From: Barnesiella viscericola DSM 18177
GTDB lineage: Bacteria; Bacteroidota; Bacteroidia; Bacteroidales; Barnesiellaceae
Length of the DNA stretch: 64,000 bases
Assembly (NCBI RefSeq): GCF_000512915.1
Contig: NZ_CP007034.1
Coordinates: forward strand, 434,001-498,000
Direction of reading: 5' to 3'
This document shows positions 54,955-63,979 of this stretch, one piece after another. A program made the translations under genes and the position numbers. The notes beneath the pieces are model-generated. The model was not told the origin of the DNA, did not search any database, and saw only the letters and a program-made list of their open reading frames with translations. The stretch's first letter is position 1; each line of letters opens with the position of its first letter.

Positions 54955-57171
54955 ATGCCCGAAAAAAGCTATTTCACCCCCGAGGAAAGAGAGAATGTCC
55001 TGTCGGCCTATCGGCAATTGCTGCGTCACAGTGTGCCGGTCATGTCGCTCAGCGACTTCAATCGAATGCGCAAACTCATCACCGAAGCAGTCACCACGGG
55101 GCACTACCAGCGAAACAAACAGGGCATCAATCCGGTCGTGCGCAACCTCAACACGGCACTCATCTTGTGCGACCGCGTGGGGGTGGAACGCAGCATGCTC
55201 ATTGCCGTATCGATTTTCAATCTGGTCGTGAGCGAGTTTCTCACCATCGAAGCCGTGCAAAAGGAGTTTGGCGACGACATTGCCCACGTCATTCGGGGCC
55301 TTATCAAGTCGAACAGCCTCTATGCCAAGCAGGCGGCCGTCGAGAGTGAGAACTTTCGCAAACTGCTGCTCTCGTTTGCCGAGGACATTCGGGTCATCAT
55401 CATCATGATTGCCGACCGCTTGTGTGTGATGAAGATGATCAACCATCACCCCAACGAGAAATACCGTTACGACGTGGCTTGCGAGGCGTCGTACCTCTAC
55501 GCGCCGCTGGCCCACCGGCTGGGGCTCTACTCCATCAAATCGGAACTCGAAGACCTCTCGCTCAAATATACCAACCGCGAAATCTACGATCAGATAGCCC
55601 ACAAGCTCAACGAGACGAAACGGAGCCGCGACAAATACATCACCGAATTTATCGAACCCGTCAAACGGAAGCTCGAAGCCGAAGGGCTGAACTTTGAAAT
55701 CAAGGGGCGTACCAAGTCGATTTTTTCCATCTGGAACAAGATGAAAAAGCAGAAGGCCGACCTGGAAGACATCTACGACCTCTTTGCCATTCGGGTGATT
55801 TTGGAGACTCCGCTCGACCAGGAGAAGGCCGACTGCTGGAAGGTCTACTCGATTGTCACCGACATGTACCAACCCAACCCCAAGCGTATGAAAGACTGGC
55901 TCTCCATTCCCAAGTCGAACGGGTATGAGTCGTTGCACATCACCGTGTTGGGGCCCGGTCAACGCTGGGTCGAGGTGCAGATACGCACCCGCCGTATGGA
56001 CGAGATTGCCGAACGCGGACTGGCAGCCCACTGGAAATACAAGGGCATCAAGAGCGAGTCGGGACTCGACGACTGGATGAACAACGTGCGCGAGGTGCTC
56101 GAAGCGGCCGAACACGGCGGAGCCTTGGAGCTGATGCGCGACTTCAAGATGGACCTCTACGACAAGGAGGTGTTTGTCTTCACCCCCAAGGGCGACCTGT
56201 ACAAGCTGCCGCTGGGGGCCACCCTGCTCGACTTTGCCTTCCTCATTCACACCGGGCTGGGCTGCAAATGCGTGGGCGGTCGCGTGAACGGGAAAATCGA
56301 GACCATCAAATACAAACTCAAAAGCGGCGACACCATCGAGGTGCTCACCTCGCCCAACCAGACTCCCAAGCAAGACTGGCTCAACATCGCCGCCACCTCG
56401 AAGGGCCGGGTAAAAATCAAGCAGGCTCTCAACGAGCAGCAGAACAAGGATGCCGAGTATGGCAAGGAACTGCTACAACGCCGCTTCAAGAACCGCAAAA
56501 TGGAGATGGAAGACGGCATCATGATGAAGCTCATCAAAAAAATGGGCTACAAGACGGTGACCGATTTCTACAATGAACTGGCGGCCGAACACATCGACGT
56601 GAACCGGGTAATCGACCTCTACCTCGAAATCGAACGGAAAGAGAACAACGAACCGTATGAGGTGCGAACGGCCGAGGATTTTACCCTGCAACCGAGCGAA
56701 CACGACGAGACGAAAGAGGACGAGCTCATCATCGGCGGCGACGTGAAGGGTATCGACTACAAACTGGCCAAGTGCTGCAACCCCATCTTCGGCGACGACA
56801 TCTTCGGATTCGTGTCGACCGAGGGAACCATCAAGATACACCGCAAGGACTGCCCCAACGCCAAGCACATATACAGCCGCTACCGCTACCGGGTGGTCAA
56901 CGCCCGCTGGTCGGGAAAGATGGGATCGAAATACATCTGCGTGCTGCGGGTGGTGGGCAACGACGACATCGGTATCGTCACCAACATCACCTCCATCATC
57001 TCGAAAGAGAAGAACATCTATATGCGAGGCATCTCCATCGACTCGAACGACGGGCTGTTCCAGGGCCACATCACCGTCATGGTCGACGACACCTCGGCTC
57101 TCAACGGTCTCATCAAGAAACTCAAAACCGTGAAAGGAGTGAAAGATGTGCAACGGAGTTCGGTAAATTGA
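54955..57171 (+). CDS. RelA/SpoT homologue with degenerate hydrolase domain
   Basis: 738 residues, full long-RSH layout: HD domain (~40-190), synthetase (~230-380), TGS (KMDLYDKEVFVFTPKGDLYK), a CC/zinc-finger-like segment (AKCCNPIFGDDIFGFVSTEG) and ACT (VVGNDDIGIVTNITSI). The hydrolase His-Asp pair is gone: where bifunctional enzymes have HD-VVED, this one reads IFNLVVSE (residues 87-94), and the earlier His is Asn (INPVV). The synthetase is intact, with RMKD (311-314) of the bifunctional type and IPKSNGYESLH. It should make (p)ppGpp but not break it down. Placing this in the stringent response is established family knowledge; lack of hydrolysis is inference. Confidence 0.93.
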   Translation: MPEKSYFTPEERENVLSAYRQLLRHSVPVMSLSDFNRMRKLITEAVTTGHYQRNKQGINPVVRNLNTALILCDRVGVERSMLIAVSIFNLVVSEFLTIEAVQKEFGDDIAHVIRGLIKSNSLYAKQAAVESENFRKLLLSFAEDIRVIIIMIADRLCVMKMINHHPNEKYRYDVACEASYLYAPLAHRLGLYSIKSELEDLSLKYTNREIYDQIAHKLNETKRSRDKYITEFIEPVKRKLEAEGLNFEIKGRTKSIFSIWNKMKKQKADLEDIYDLFAIRVILETPLDQEKADCWKVYSIVTDMYQPNPKRMKDWLSIPKSNGYESLHITVLGPGQRWVEVQIRTRRMDEIAERGLAAHWKYKGIKSESGLDDWMNNVREVLEAAEHGGALELMRDFKMDLYDKEVFVFTPKGDLYKLPLGATLLDFAFLIHTGLGCKCVGGRVNGKIETIKYKLKSGDTIEVLTSPNQTPKQDWLNIAATSKGRVKIKQALNEQQNKDAEYGKELLQRRFKNRKMEMEDGIMMKLIKKMGYKTVTDFYNELAAEHIDVNRVIDLYLEIERKENNEPYEVRTAEDFTLQPSEHDETKEDELIIGGDVKGIDYKLAKCCNPIFGDDIFGFVSTEGTIKIHRKDCPNAKHIYSRYRYRVVNARWSGKMGSKYICVLRVVGNDDIGIVTNITSIISKEKNIYMRGISIDSNDGLFQGHITVMVDDTSALNGLIKKLKTVKGVKDVQRSSVN

Positions 57172-57194
57172 TATGTACAACTAAAAAACACAAT

Positions 57195-58046
57195 ATGATT
57201 AAACACTTCTACCTGTGGATATGCGCCAGTGCCATTTTGCTATCGACCTGCGGCGACAACAGCCACGAAGCCAGCGAGCAATATGAAAAAGCCGTGAAGC
57301 TCTTCGAGGCTGGTCAATACGAAAGCGCCCGAAATGCCATCGACAGCATCGAGCAATTGTACCCCAAAGCCTTCAAGCAGATTAAAGAGGGTATGTTGCT
57401 TCTGTGTAAAGTCAAACAGAAAGAGAGCGAACGCAACCTGCTCTATATCGACAGCGTACTCAAAGTGAGACGCAGCGAACTCGAAGCGGCCAAAAAGGCT
57501 TTCCGGTTCGAGAAAGATGCCAAATATCAAACCGAGGGAAACTACGTCTACAACAAGTTGCCCAAACAGGAGGCCATCACCCGCAGCCAGTTGAAAGTGC
57601 TGGTGACCGAAAACGGTCAGATGCAACTGGCCAGCGTCTACTACGGCAGTGCACCGCTGAAACACAGCTCCATACGGGTTACCCTCCCCGACAAAAGCAA
57701 AGCCGAGACCCTGGCCATCGGGTATGACGGGGCCAACAACTACCGATTCAGCAACGACGGAAAGTATACCGAAATCGTCACCTACAAAGACGGACAATGC
57801 TCGGCCGTGGCTTCGCTCATCGCCGACAATACCGACAAGGCCATCACCCTCACCTATCTGGGAGGCAGCCGCTACACGCTCGTCCTCGACCGCCTTACCC
57901 GCGAAGCGGTCAAGGCGACCCGCGACCTTTACAACCTGATGCGTAGCGTCGACGACCTCTCCCGCGAATACCAGCTCAACGTGCGCACGCTTGAACTGGC
58001 CGACAAACAGGTAATGCAGCTCGAAAAGCAACAGGCCGAAAAATAA
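57195..58046 (+). CDS. lipoprotein with helical body, unknown function
   Basis: 283 residues from the ATG at 57195. A signal peptide and lipobox (LLSTC, Cys19) are clear. The mature part begins with a TPR-like segment (ASEQYEKAVKLFEAGQYESA), a coiled-coil-like stretch around LKVRRSELEAAKKAFRFEKD, a beta-rich middle (YRFSNDGKYTEIVTYKDGQ) and a helical C-terminus. It starts 23 bases after the rel gene, so both may be read from one promoter, linking an envelope protein with stress control only by position. No named family was recognised. Confidence 0.72.
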   Translation: MIKHFYLWICASAILLSTCGDNSHEASEQYEKAVKLFEAGQYESARNAIDSIEQLYPKAFKQIKEGMLLLCKVKQKESERNLLYIDSVLKVRRSELEAAKKAFRFEKDAKYQTEGNYVYNKLPKQEAITRSQLKVLVTENGQMQLASVYYGSAPLKHSSIRVTLPDKSKAETLAIGYDGANNYRFSNDGKYTEIVTYKDGQCSAVASLIADNTDKAITLTYLGGSRYTLVLDRLTREAVKATRDLYNLMRSVDDLSREYQLNVRTLELADKQVMQLEKQQAEK

Positions 58047-58131
58047 ATCGTACTCCCCGCAAGGGAGGGAGAGCGTAAAAAAAGAGAATAGCGTTCAGAA
58101 TCAAACGGCCGCCCCGACCTAATCACCCGGC

Positions 58132-59163
58132 CTAATCCAGATTGTTGCTACGTAGCCAGCGGAAGATTTCGGTATAGACCGATTGGCGTGCAGCCGGTTT
58201 CGACAACACCAGGTCGTGCAGCCCCTCCTGCACCTCAAACTCGGTTACCCGGGGACCCAGCGTACGACCGTAGCGGGCAATATCCTTCACATCGAGTACC
58301 GCATCGCCCGACTGATGTTGCGGAGTCCACTTATCGCCCTGCACCGATTGACTCGAATACATCAACAAGATGGGACACGGTATGTGCAACCCCTTGTGCA
58401 CCTGATTGTGGCCACGATGTATGGCACGCACCCAAGCTGCCGTAACAGGCGGCGAGACCTTGAATTTCAAGTTGGTATCATACTCCCACTCCCCGTGATA
58501 GGCCTTCAACAGACTCTCGGCATAGGCTGTGGAGTTGCCTTGGCTTATTTTCGTACCCTTGAAACAACGGCCCCATGACGACACAAGGGGGACCAACACC
58601 TTCTCGTAAAAGCCGCTCATGTTCATGTCGAGGAAAGGGCTGTTGAGGATAAGCCCCTGTACCGGCAGGCTGTCGCGATGTGCCTCGCAGTAGAGCGAGG
58701 TGATGAGCCCTCCCGTCGAGTGCCCCATGAGCACAATCTCGCGGTTTCCCTCCTGGCGAATCAACGTCAAAGCCGTATCGATGTCGGCAAAATACTCCTG
58801 CAAATCGCGCACCTCAAAGGGCGTCTGCCCCGGCAGCAGCGAGCGGCCATACTTGCGCAGGTCCACAGCATAGAAATTGAAACACGAATCGGTAAAGGTT
58901 TGGGCCATCGACTTCTGGAAGAAATAGTCGTTATACCCATGCACATAGAGGATTGCCCGATGCACATCGCCACACGGCGACAGGCTGCGCACCAGCGTGG
59001 TCACTACCCGGCCGCTGTAATCGTCGGGCATGACCAATGTTCGAGACTCAAACCCTTCGCCCAAACGGTCGGGGCCGTATTGCGCCAACGAAAGAAAAAC
59101 CCCCGTAGCTACCCCTAGCAGCACGACGACGGCCAGAGACCTGGAAAACCTAATCTTCTTCAT
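58132..59163 (-). CDS. exported or membrane-anchored alpha/beta hydrolase (S33-like)
   Basis: 343 residues. One N-terminal hydrophobic helix (SLAVVVLLGVATGVFLSLAQ) is an uncleaved anchor or signal peptide. The hydrolase core has the oxyanion loop ILYVHGYNDYF, the nucleophile elbow LMGHSTGGLITSLY (Ser in GHSTG), the acid GDAVLDVKDI region and His in QEGLHDLVLSK. This resembles serine aminopeptidase S33/monoacylglycerol lipase-like hydrolases, which cleave acyl esters or lysophospholipids. It is the second gene behind the MarR regulator (21-base gap), which probably controls it. Confidence 0.88.
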   Translation of the reverse strand: MKKIRFSRSLAVVVLLGVATGVFLSLAQYGPDRLGEGFESRTLVMPDDYSGRVVTTLVRSLSPCGDVHRAILYVHGYNDYFFQKSMAQTFTDSCFNFYAVDLRKYGRSLLPGQTPFEVRDLQEYFADIDTALTLIRQEGNREIVLMGHSTGGLITSLYCEAHRDSLPVQGLILNSPFLDMNMSGFYEKVLVPLVSSWGRCFKGTKISQGNSTAYAESLLKAYHGEWEYDTNLKFKVSPPVTAAWVRAIHRGHNQVHKGLHIPCPILLMYSSQSVQGDKWTPQHQSGDAVLDVKDIARYGRTLGPRVTEFEVQEGLHDLVLSKPAARQSVYTEIFRWLRSNNLD

Positions 59164-59184
59164 TACTTTTTTTACCTTTTACCG

Positions 59185-59640
59185 TTAATCTTCCAACGAG
59201 TTTTTCAAATTACCGAAAACCTTGGCCAACATCGCGCCAGCCATCTCGACCTCGCTGTCGGAGAAGCCTTCGAGTGCCATGCGCATGATGGCCGTGACCA
59301 GCGGTTTGGTAGAATCTTCGAGCTCCCTACCCTTGTCGGTGAGGTGTATGAGATTGATGCGACGGTCCTTCACACCCGGTGTGCGGATAACGAGCTGCTG
59401 CTTTTCCAGATTGTCAATCAGGCGAGTCATACTCGGCTTGTCCTTGAAAGTTACGTTGCACAACTCCTGCTGCGTCACCCCGTCGCGCGACCACAAATAG
59501 TACAACACGGTCCACTGCTCGGGAGTGATGTCAATCGACAACTTGCGGAAACTGCGGTGCAGTTTCCGATTGATGGCCGCCGACAGCTTCCCGCTCATGA
59601 GAGCAAAGAGCATCTCTATGTTTAGTTCCGAAAAGTTCAT
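59185..59640 (-). CDS. MarR family transcriptional regulator
   Basis: 151 residues, the usual size. The winged helix is clear: LSIDITPEQWTVLYYLWSRD, then GVTQQELCNVTFKDKPSMTR (recognition helix), LIDNLEKQQLVIRT and the wing RTPGVKDRRINLIHLTDKG with the conserved D-R pair. MarR dimers usually repress their own and adjacent genes and are released by small phenolic or lipophilic ligands or by oxidation. It is co-transcribed with the hydrolase downstream, from a full promoter 26 bases upstream. Confidence 0.94.
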   Translation of the reverse strand: MNFSELNIEMLFALMSGKLSAAINRKLHRSFRKLSIDITPEQWTVLYYLWSRDGVTQQELCNVTFKDKPSMTRLIDNLEKQQLVIRTPGVKDRRINLIHLTDKGRELEDSTKPLVTAIMRMALEGFSDSEVEMAGAMLAKVFGNLKNSLED

Positions 59641-59665
59641 AAGTTAATCATTGCTTAAACAACTA

Positions 59666-59697
59666 CAAAAGTAACTTAACTATACCACAAAAACAAA
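59666..59697 (-). promoter_or_regulatory. promoter for the MarR-hydrolase operon
   Basis: On the minus strand TTTG (59697-59694), a 20-base spacer and TACTTTTG (59673-59666): a full match to the -33/-7 consensus. Partly palindromic AAGTTA/TAACTT-like stretches (59641-59680) around the start could bind the regulator itself. Confidence 0.75.
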
Positions 59698-59846
59698 TTT
59701 AGCCTCTCTTTTGCTCACATTTTGCAAAAAAGAGGCTGTCCTATTTCGGGGGACAACGCTTTCCACGCCGCTCCCGGTCACCGCGCTCCGTCCCTCCCCC
59801 GACGCCTCTACACGAGAGCCATCTTGGGTGGGGAGCCGGCCCCCGG

Positions 59847-61052
59847 CTACATCTGCTCGTAATCCTTGGCCAAACCGCCTTCACCCGTCTCCTTGTAGAG
59901 TGACGGCAGGTCATGGCCGGTCTGCTTCATCACCTCGACCACCTTGTCGAACGATACCCGGTGATTTCCGTCGGTAAAGGCCGAATAGATATTGGCATCG
60001 AGTGCCCGGGCCGCGGCATAGGCATTCCGCTCGATACAGGGTATCTGCACCAGACCGCACACCGGGTCGCAAGTCATGCCCAGGTGGTGTTCGAGCCCCA
60101 TTTCGGCGGCATACTCGATTTGTGCCGGACTTCCGCCAAACAGCTGGCTGGCCGCAGCCGACGCCATGGCGCAAGCCACGCCGACCTCGCCCTGACACCC
60201 CACTTCGGCTCCCGAAATCGAGGCATTCTGCTTCACGATATTTCCCACCAGGCCAGCCGTAGCCAAGGCCCGCAAGATGCGCATGTCGCTGAAATCGCGG
60301 CTCCGCTGCAAGTGATACAGCACGGCAGGCACCACACCGCACGACCCACAGGTAGGTGCCGTGACAATGCGGCCGCCCGAGGCATTCTCCTCGCTCACGG
60401 CCAGCGCATAGGCAAAGACCAGTCCCCGGCTCTTCAAGCTGTCCTTATACCCCTTGGCCTTGATATAATAGGAAGAGGCTTTCCGGCGCAAGTTCAGCGG
60501 GCCGGGCAATACACCCTCCTGGTCGAGACCCCGCTCGATGGCCTGGCGCATGACGGTCCATACCTCGCCCAGATAGTTCCAGATTTCACTATCCTCGCAC
60601 TCCTGCACATACTCCCAATAGCTGCGTCCCGTGCGTTCGCACCAGTTGAGAATCTCGGTCATGCTGTTCATGGCATAGAGTTCGGGCGAGGCGTCGAGTT
60701 CCTTGCCCTCTTCGGCCAAAGCGCCCCCACCGATACTGAACACGGTCCACTCGTCGGTCACCTCGCCCTGGCTGTTCTTCGAGCGAAAGGTCATGCCGTT
60801 GGGGTGGAACGGAAGGAATACCGACGGCTTCCACACAATCTCGACCGGAGCGTGCGGACGCAGCGTGTCGAGAATGGCCACGTCGGTCAAGTGTCCCCGC
60901 CCCGTAGCAGCCAGGCTACCATACAACGTGACCTCGAAAGCAGCCGCCTCGGGGTGGCGCTCCAAAAACAGTTCCGAGGCCTTGCGAGGCCCCATCGTAT
61001 GGCTGCTCGACGGGCCATACCCTATGCGATATATCTCTCGAATCGTTTTCAT
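59847..61052 (-). CDS. sdaA: L-serine ammonia-lyase, single-chain iron-sulfur type
   Basis: 401 residues from the ATG at 61052 ([20 protein letters not shown]); upstream in-frame codons lie at the promoter. It converts L-serine to pyruvate and ammonia with a [4Fe-4S] cluster. The N-terminal beta domain holds the SSSHTMGP signature; cluster cysteines are visible in [34 protein letters not shown]. Length and both domains in one chain match the bacterial type 2 enzymes. It is a single gene with its own -7 element at 61079-61086. Gap 59641-59846 carries only the MarR promoter and no gene. Confidence 0.96.
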   Translation of the reverse strand: MKTIREIYRIGYGPSSSHTMGPRKASELFLERHPEAAAFEVTLYGSLAATGRGHLTDVAILDTLRPHAPVEIVWKPSVFLPFHPNGMTFRSKNSQGEVTDEWTVFSIGGGALAEEGKELDASPELYAMNSMTEILNWCERTGRSYWEYVQECEDSEIWNYLGEVWTVMRQAIERGLDQEGVLPGPLNLRRKASSYYIKAKGYKDSLKSRGLVFAYALAVSEENASGGRIVTAPTCGSCGVVPAVLYHLQRSRDFSDMRILRALATAGLVGNIVKQNASISGAEVGCQGEVGVACAMASAAASQLFGGSPAQIEYAAEMGLEHHLGMTCDPVCGLVQIPCIERNAYAAARALDANIYSAFTDGNHRVSFDKVVEVMKQTGHDLPSLYKETGEGGLAKDYEQM

Positions 61053-61078
61053 CACACCTATTATATATAAGTATAGAA

Positions 61079-61086
61079 CAAAGATA
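61079..61086 (-). promoter_or_regulatory. -7 element for sdaA
   Basis: TATCTTTG on the minus strand, 27 bases before the sdaA ATG at 61052. Confidence 0.6.
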
Positions 61087-61224
61087 CGACAAATGCACAT
61101 CGTCCGGTCGACCGGAAGTGGAAAAATTTCTTAAACCCCTCATAGTCTAATTCTGGCACAGTAGTCCAAGGGAGAAAGCGAGAAAGGAATCACCTTCCAA
61201 AAGGGTCGAAGCGGTCGCTCCCCA

Positions 61225-61281
61225 GGTGACAAATAGACCACTTCGGCGCAAGTATGTCCACTCCGGCGCACTCTTGTCACC
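61225..61281 (+). promoter_or_regulatory. candidate activator-binding site (paired repeats in an inverted frame)
   Basis: Two near-identical 13-mers, CCACTTCGGCGCA (61238-61250) and CCACTCCGGCGCA (61258-61270), start exactly 20 bases apart, two DNA turns. They are flanked by the inverted pair GGTGACAA (61225-61232) and TTGTCACC (61274-61281). This is what binding sites of a cooperating dimeric regulator look like, and they lie 33 bases before the sigma-54 -24 element. The regulator itself is not in this window. Confidence 0.55.
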
Positions 61282-61313
61282 CCTACTGCCGGGAAAAAGG
61301 GGAAAAACAGCAT

Positions 61314-61329
61314 TGGCACACCCTTTGCA
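61314..61329 (+). promoter_or_regulatory. sigma-54 (-24/-12) promoter of hsp20
   Basis: TGGCAC (61314-61319), five bases, TTGCA (61325-61329) matches the sigma-54 consensus TGGCAC-N5-TTGC at every fixed position. The start would be near 61340, leaving a ~73-base leader before the ATG at 61413. No TAnnTTTG element was seen between this site and the gene. Confidence 0.75.
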
Positions 61330-61412
61330 AGTAGTTAGGCGATTTCGGTAATCGAAAGAGAGCCGAGGTCCAAAACAGATAATAAACAACTTAAAGATAG
61401 GAGATTATAACT

Positions 61413-61841
61413 ATGGTACCCATGAGAAAAAACCAAGGTTGGTTGCCCGACATTTTCAATGACTTCTTTGATAACCAATGGATGGAAAGAGCCAACGCTA
61501 CAGCACCTGCTATCAACGTAATCGAACATGAAAACGACTACTGCGTAGAAGTGGCTGCTCCGGGTATGACAAAAGACGATTTCCAGGTTCACGTCGATGA
61601 GAACGACAACCTCGTGATCACGATGGAGAAAAAATCGGAAAACAAAGACGAGAAGAAAAAAGAGCACTATCTGCGTCGCGAATTCTCTTACTCGAAATTC
61701 CAACAGACCATGATATTGCCCGACGATGTCGACAAAAACAAAATTTCGGCTCATGTCGAACATGGCGTTTTGTCGGTCGAACTTCCCAAATTGCCTGTTG
61801 ACAACAATGCCGGTGTAAGAAAATCGATCGAAGTTAAGTAA
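61413..61841 (+). CDS. small heat shock protein, Hsp20/alpha-crystallin
   Basis: 142 residues from the ATG at 61413, with AGGAG nine bases before it; a second ATG at 61422 is less well placed. The alpha-crystallin domain runs from APAINVIEHENDYCVEVAAP to the signature HVEHGVLSVELPKL, ending in a short polar tail. Such proteins form oligomers that hold unfolded proteins. It is a single gene between divergent sdaA and a strong terminator, and its promoter looks like sigma-54 type, unusual for Hsp20 in this phylum. Confidence 0.96.
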   Translation: MVPMRKNQGWLPDIFNDFFDNQWMERANATAPAINVIEHENDYCVEVAAPGMTKDDFQVHVDENDNLVITMEKKSENKDEKKKEHYLRREFSYSKFQQTMILPDDVDKNKISAHVEHGVLSVELPKLPVDNNAGVRKSIEVK

Positions 61842-61868
61842 ACGATTTCGGGAGAGTATCCCAGTCAG

Positions 61869-61904
61869 GCCGCGACCTTTTGCAAAAAGGCCGCGGCTTT
61901 TTTT
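61869..61904 (+). terminator. intrinsic terminator of hsp20
   Basis: GCCGCG (61869-61874) pairs with CGCGGC (61892-61897), with the inner CCTTTT/AAAAAGG also able to pair, followed by TTTTTTT. Confidence 0.9.
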
Positions 61905-62037
61905 ATTGCCCGCCTGTCATAAAAAGAGAATCAAAAGTATTGTACAACCCGCAAGAATTTGCGTCCTTTGCACCCGGTTTTCGCAGGGGGCTGCCTTGAC
62001 CGACACGCCCTGCGTTCAATAGGTTATTAAGGTACGT

Positions 62038-63189
62038 ATGAAAAAGAGTCTTATCGCTTTGGCATTCGGCACGTTGGGGCTTGGAATCGCCGAGTTTGTC
62101 ATGATGGCTATCCTTCCCTACATAGCCACCGATCTGCACATCAGTATTCCCACGGCCGGGCACCTCATCTCGGCCTATGCGTTGGGCGTATGCGCGGGAG
62201 CACCTCTGCTCACGCTGGCCCGCCGACGTCCGTTGAAGAATATCCTGCTCGGGTTGGCCACCCTCATGATGGCGGGCAACCTCTTTGCCTCGGTAGCTCC
62301 CAACTACTGGACGATGCTTATAGCCCGCTTCATCTCGGGGCTTCCCCACGGGGCCTACTTCGGGGTCTCCTCGATTGTGGCCGAGAAACTGGCCGACAAG
62401 GGCAAGGGGTCGGAAGCCGTGTCGATTATGATTGCGGGCATGACCATTGCCAACCTCTTCGGGGTACCGCTGGGCACCTCGCTGAGCACGCTGCTCTCGT
62501 GGCGACTTACCTTTCTGTTGGTGGGCGTGTGGAGCCTGATTGTACTCTATTTCATCTGGAAATGGGTGCCACAGGTCGAGGGTCTGCCCGACACGGGATT
62601 CAAAGGGCAGTTCCGGTTCTTGAAGACGAAAGCCCCCTGGCTTATTCTGGGAGCCACGCTGCTGGGCAACGGCGGTGTATTCTGCTGGTACAGCTACATC
62701 AACCCGCTGCTCACCCAGGTATCGGGATTCTCGGCCGAGAGCATCACCCTGCTGATGGTACTGGCGGGATTCGGTATGGTGGTGGGCAACCTGCTGGGAG
62801 GACGACTCTCCGACCTCTACACCCCCGGCCGGGTAGCTGCCTGCACCCAGTTCATTCTCTTCGTGGCCCTGCTTGCCATCTTCTTCGCAGCACCGACAGG
62901 CTGGCTCACCGTCCTGCTCATGTGCCTCTGCACCACCGGACTTTTTGCCGTATCGAGCCCCCAGCAAATCTCCATCATTCACTTTGCCAAGGGTGGTGAG
63001 TTGCTGGGTGCCGCCTGTGTGCAGGTAGCCTTCAACCTGGGCAATGCCATCGGCGCCTTTCTGGGTGGACTGCCTATCGAGGCCGGTCTCGGCTACCAAT
63101 ATCCGGCTCTCATCGGGGCTCCGCTGGCCCTCGTAGGCTCCGTACTGCTCATGCTGTTCTACAAAAAATACGAACCGAAAAGAGTCTGA
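62038..63189 (+). CDS. MFS transporter, DHA1 (AraJ-like) family
   Basis: 383 residues, 12 membrane helices. The start SLIALAFGTLGLGIAEFVMM and ALGVCAGAPLLTLARRRPLK (motif A) are those of AraJ/YdhP-like sugar or drug efflux proteins; FISGLPHGAYFGVSSIVA is the next conserved block. The substrate cannot be told from sequence. The ATG at 62038 has no upstream -7 element that I can see; an 8-base gap element remains unclear. It is separated from hsp20 by a terminator and stands alone before the rpsF operon. Confidence 0.92.
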   Translation: MKKSLIALAFGTLGLGIAEFVMMAILPYIATDLHISIPTAGHLISAYALGVCAGAPLLTLARRRPLKNILLGLATLMMAGNLFASVAPNYWTMLIARFISGLPHGAYFGVSSIVAEKLADKGKGSEAVSIMIAGMTIANLFGVPLGTSLSTLLSWRLTFLLVGVWSLIVLYFIWKWVPQVEGLPDTGFKGQFRFLKTKAPWLILGATLLGNGGVFCWYSYINPLLTQVSGFSAESITLLMVLAGFGMVVGNLLGGRLSDLYTPGRVAACTQFILFVALLAIFFAAPTGWLTVLLMCLCTTGLFAVSSPQQISIIHFAKGGELLGAACVQVAFNLGNAIGAFLGGLPIEAGLGYQYPALIGAPLALVGSVLLMLFYKKYEPKRV

Positions 63190-63246
63190 CAGCGACAAAT
63201 ATCAGACGGCAACGGCAAAAATTTGCAGAAAAAGAGCCTCAAAAGG

Positions 63247-63277
63247 TTGTATAATTGCCAGATAATCTCTACCTTTG
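63247..63277 (+). promoter_or_regulatory. promoter of the rpsF-rpsR-rplI operon
   Basis: TTG (63247-63249), a 20-base spacer and TACCTTTG (63270-63277); the ATG of rpsF is 47 bases further on. Confidence 0.75.
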
Positions 63278-63324
63278 CCCCGCAAATAAAAAACTATTAA
63301 CCAAATACGTTAAACTAAACGAGT

Positions 63325-63684
63325 ATGAACCATTACGAAACCGTTTTCATTTTAACTCCCGTTTTGTCTGATGTACAGATGAAGGAAGCGGTAGACAAAT
63401 TCAAAACGATTCTCACCGAGCAAGGTGCCGTAATCGTGAATGAAGAGAACTGGGGATTGCGCAAGCTCGCCTATCCTATCCAAAAGAAAACCACCGGTTT
63501 TTACAACCTGCTGGAATTTGACGCCGACCCTTCTGTCATCGCCAAATTGGAAGTTCAATTCCGTCGTGACGAACGTGTAATCCGTTTCCTCACGTTCAGA
63601 ATGGACAAATTTGCCGCCGAATACGCTGCAAAGAGAAGAAGTGTTAAATCGTCTAACAAAGTAGAAGAAGTAAAGGAGAACTAA
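63325..63684 (+). CDS. rpsF: 30S ribosomal protein S6
   Basis: 119 residues. S6 pairs with S18 in the platform of the small subunit. The start [20 protein letters not shown] and the conserved W-G-x-R-K-L-A-Y-P-I segment ([20 protein letters not shown]), followed by [15 protein letters not shown], are the family hallmarks. The C-terminal ~20 residues are a charged extension typical of the phylum. It leads the rpsF-rpsR-rplI operon, 3 bases before rpsR. Confidence 0.97.
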   Translation: MNHYETVFILTPVLSDVQMKEAVDKFKTILTEQGAVIVNEENWGLRKLAYPIQKKTTGFYNLLEFDADPSVIAKLEVQFRRDERVIRFLTFRMDKFAAEYAAKRRSVKSSNKVEEVKEN

Positions 63685-63687
63685 AAA

Positions 63688-63957
63688 ATGGCACAAGCAC
63701 AATCCGAAATCAGATATTTGACTCCCCCGTCGGTAGACATCAAAAAGAAAAAATATTGCCGTTTCAAGAAAAACGGTATCAAGTATATCGACTATAAAGA
63801 TCCTGAATTCCTGAAAAAATTCTTGAACGAACAAGGCAAAATCCTGCCCCGTCGTATCACAGGAACTTCGTTGAAATTTCAACGTCGTATTGCACAAGCT
63901 GTGAAAAGAGCCCGTCACCTGGCGCTGCTCCCTTATGTAACTGATATGATGAAATAA
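63688..63957 (+). CDS. rpsR: 30S ribosomal protein S18
   Basis: 89 residues. It binds 16S rRNA together with S6. The core shows [20 protein letters not shown] and [20 protein letters not shown], followed by [14 protein letters not shown]; all are standard. The start at 63688 is three bases after the rpsF stop. rplI follows after 22 bases, with AAGGAGGA before it. Confidence 0.97.
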   Translation: MAQAQSEIRYLTPPSVDIKKKKYCRFKKNGIKYIDYKDPEFLKKFLNEQGKILPRRITGTSLKFQRRIAQAVKRARHLALLPYVTDMMK

Positions 63958-63979
63958 TTAAACGAAGGAGGAATTTAGC

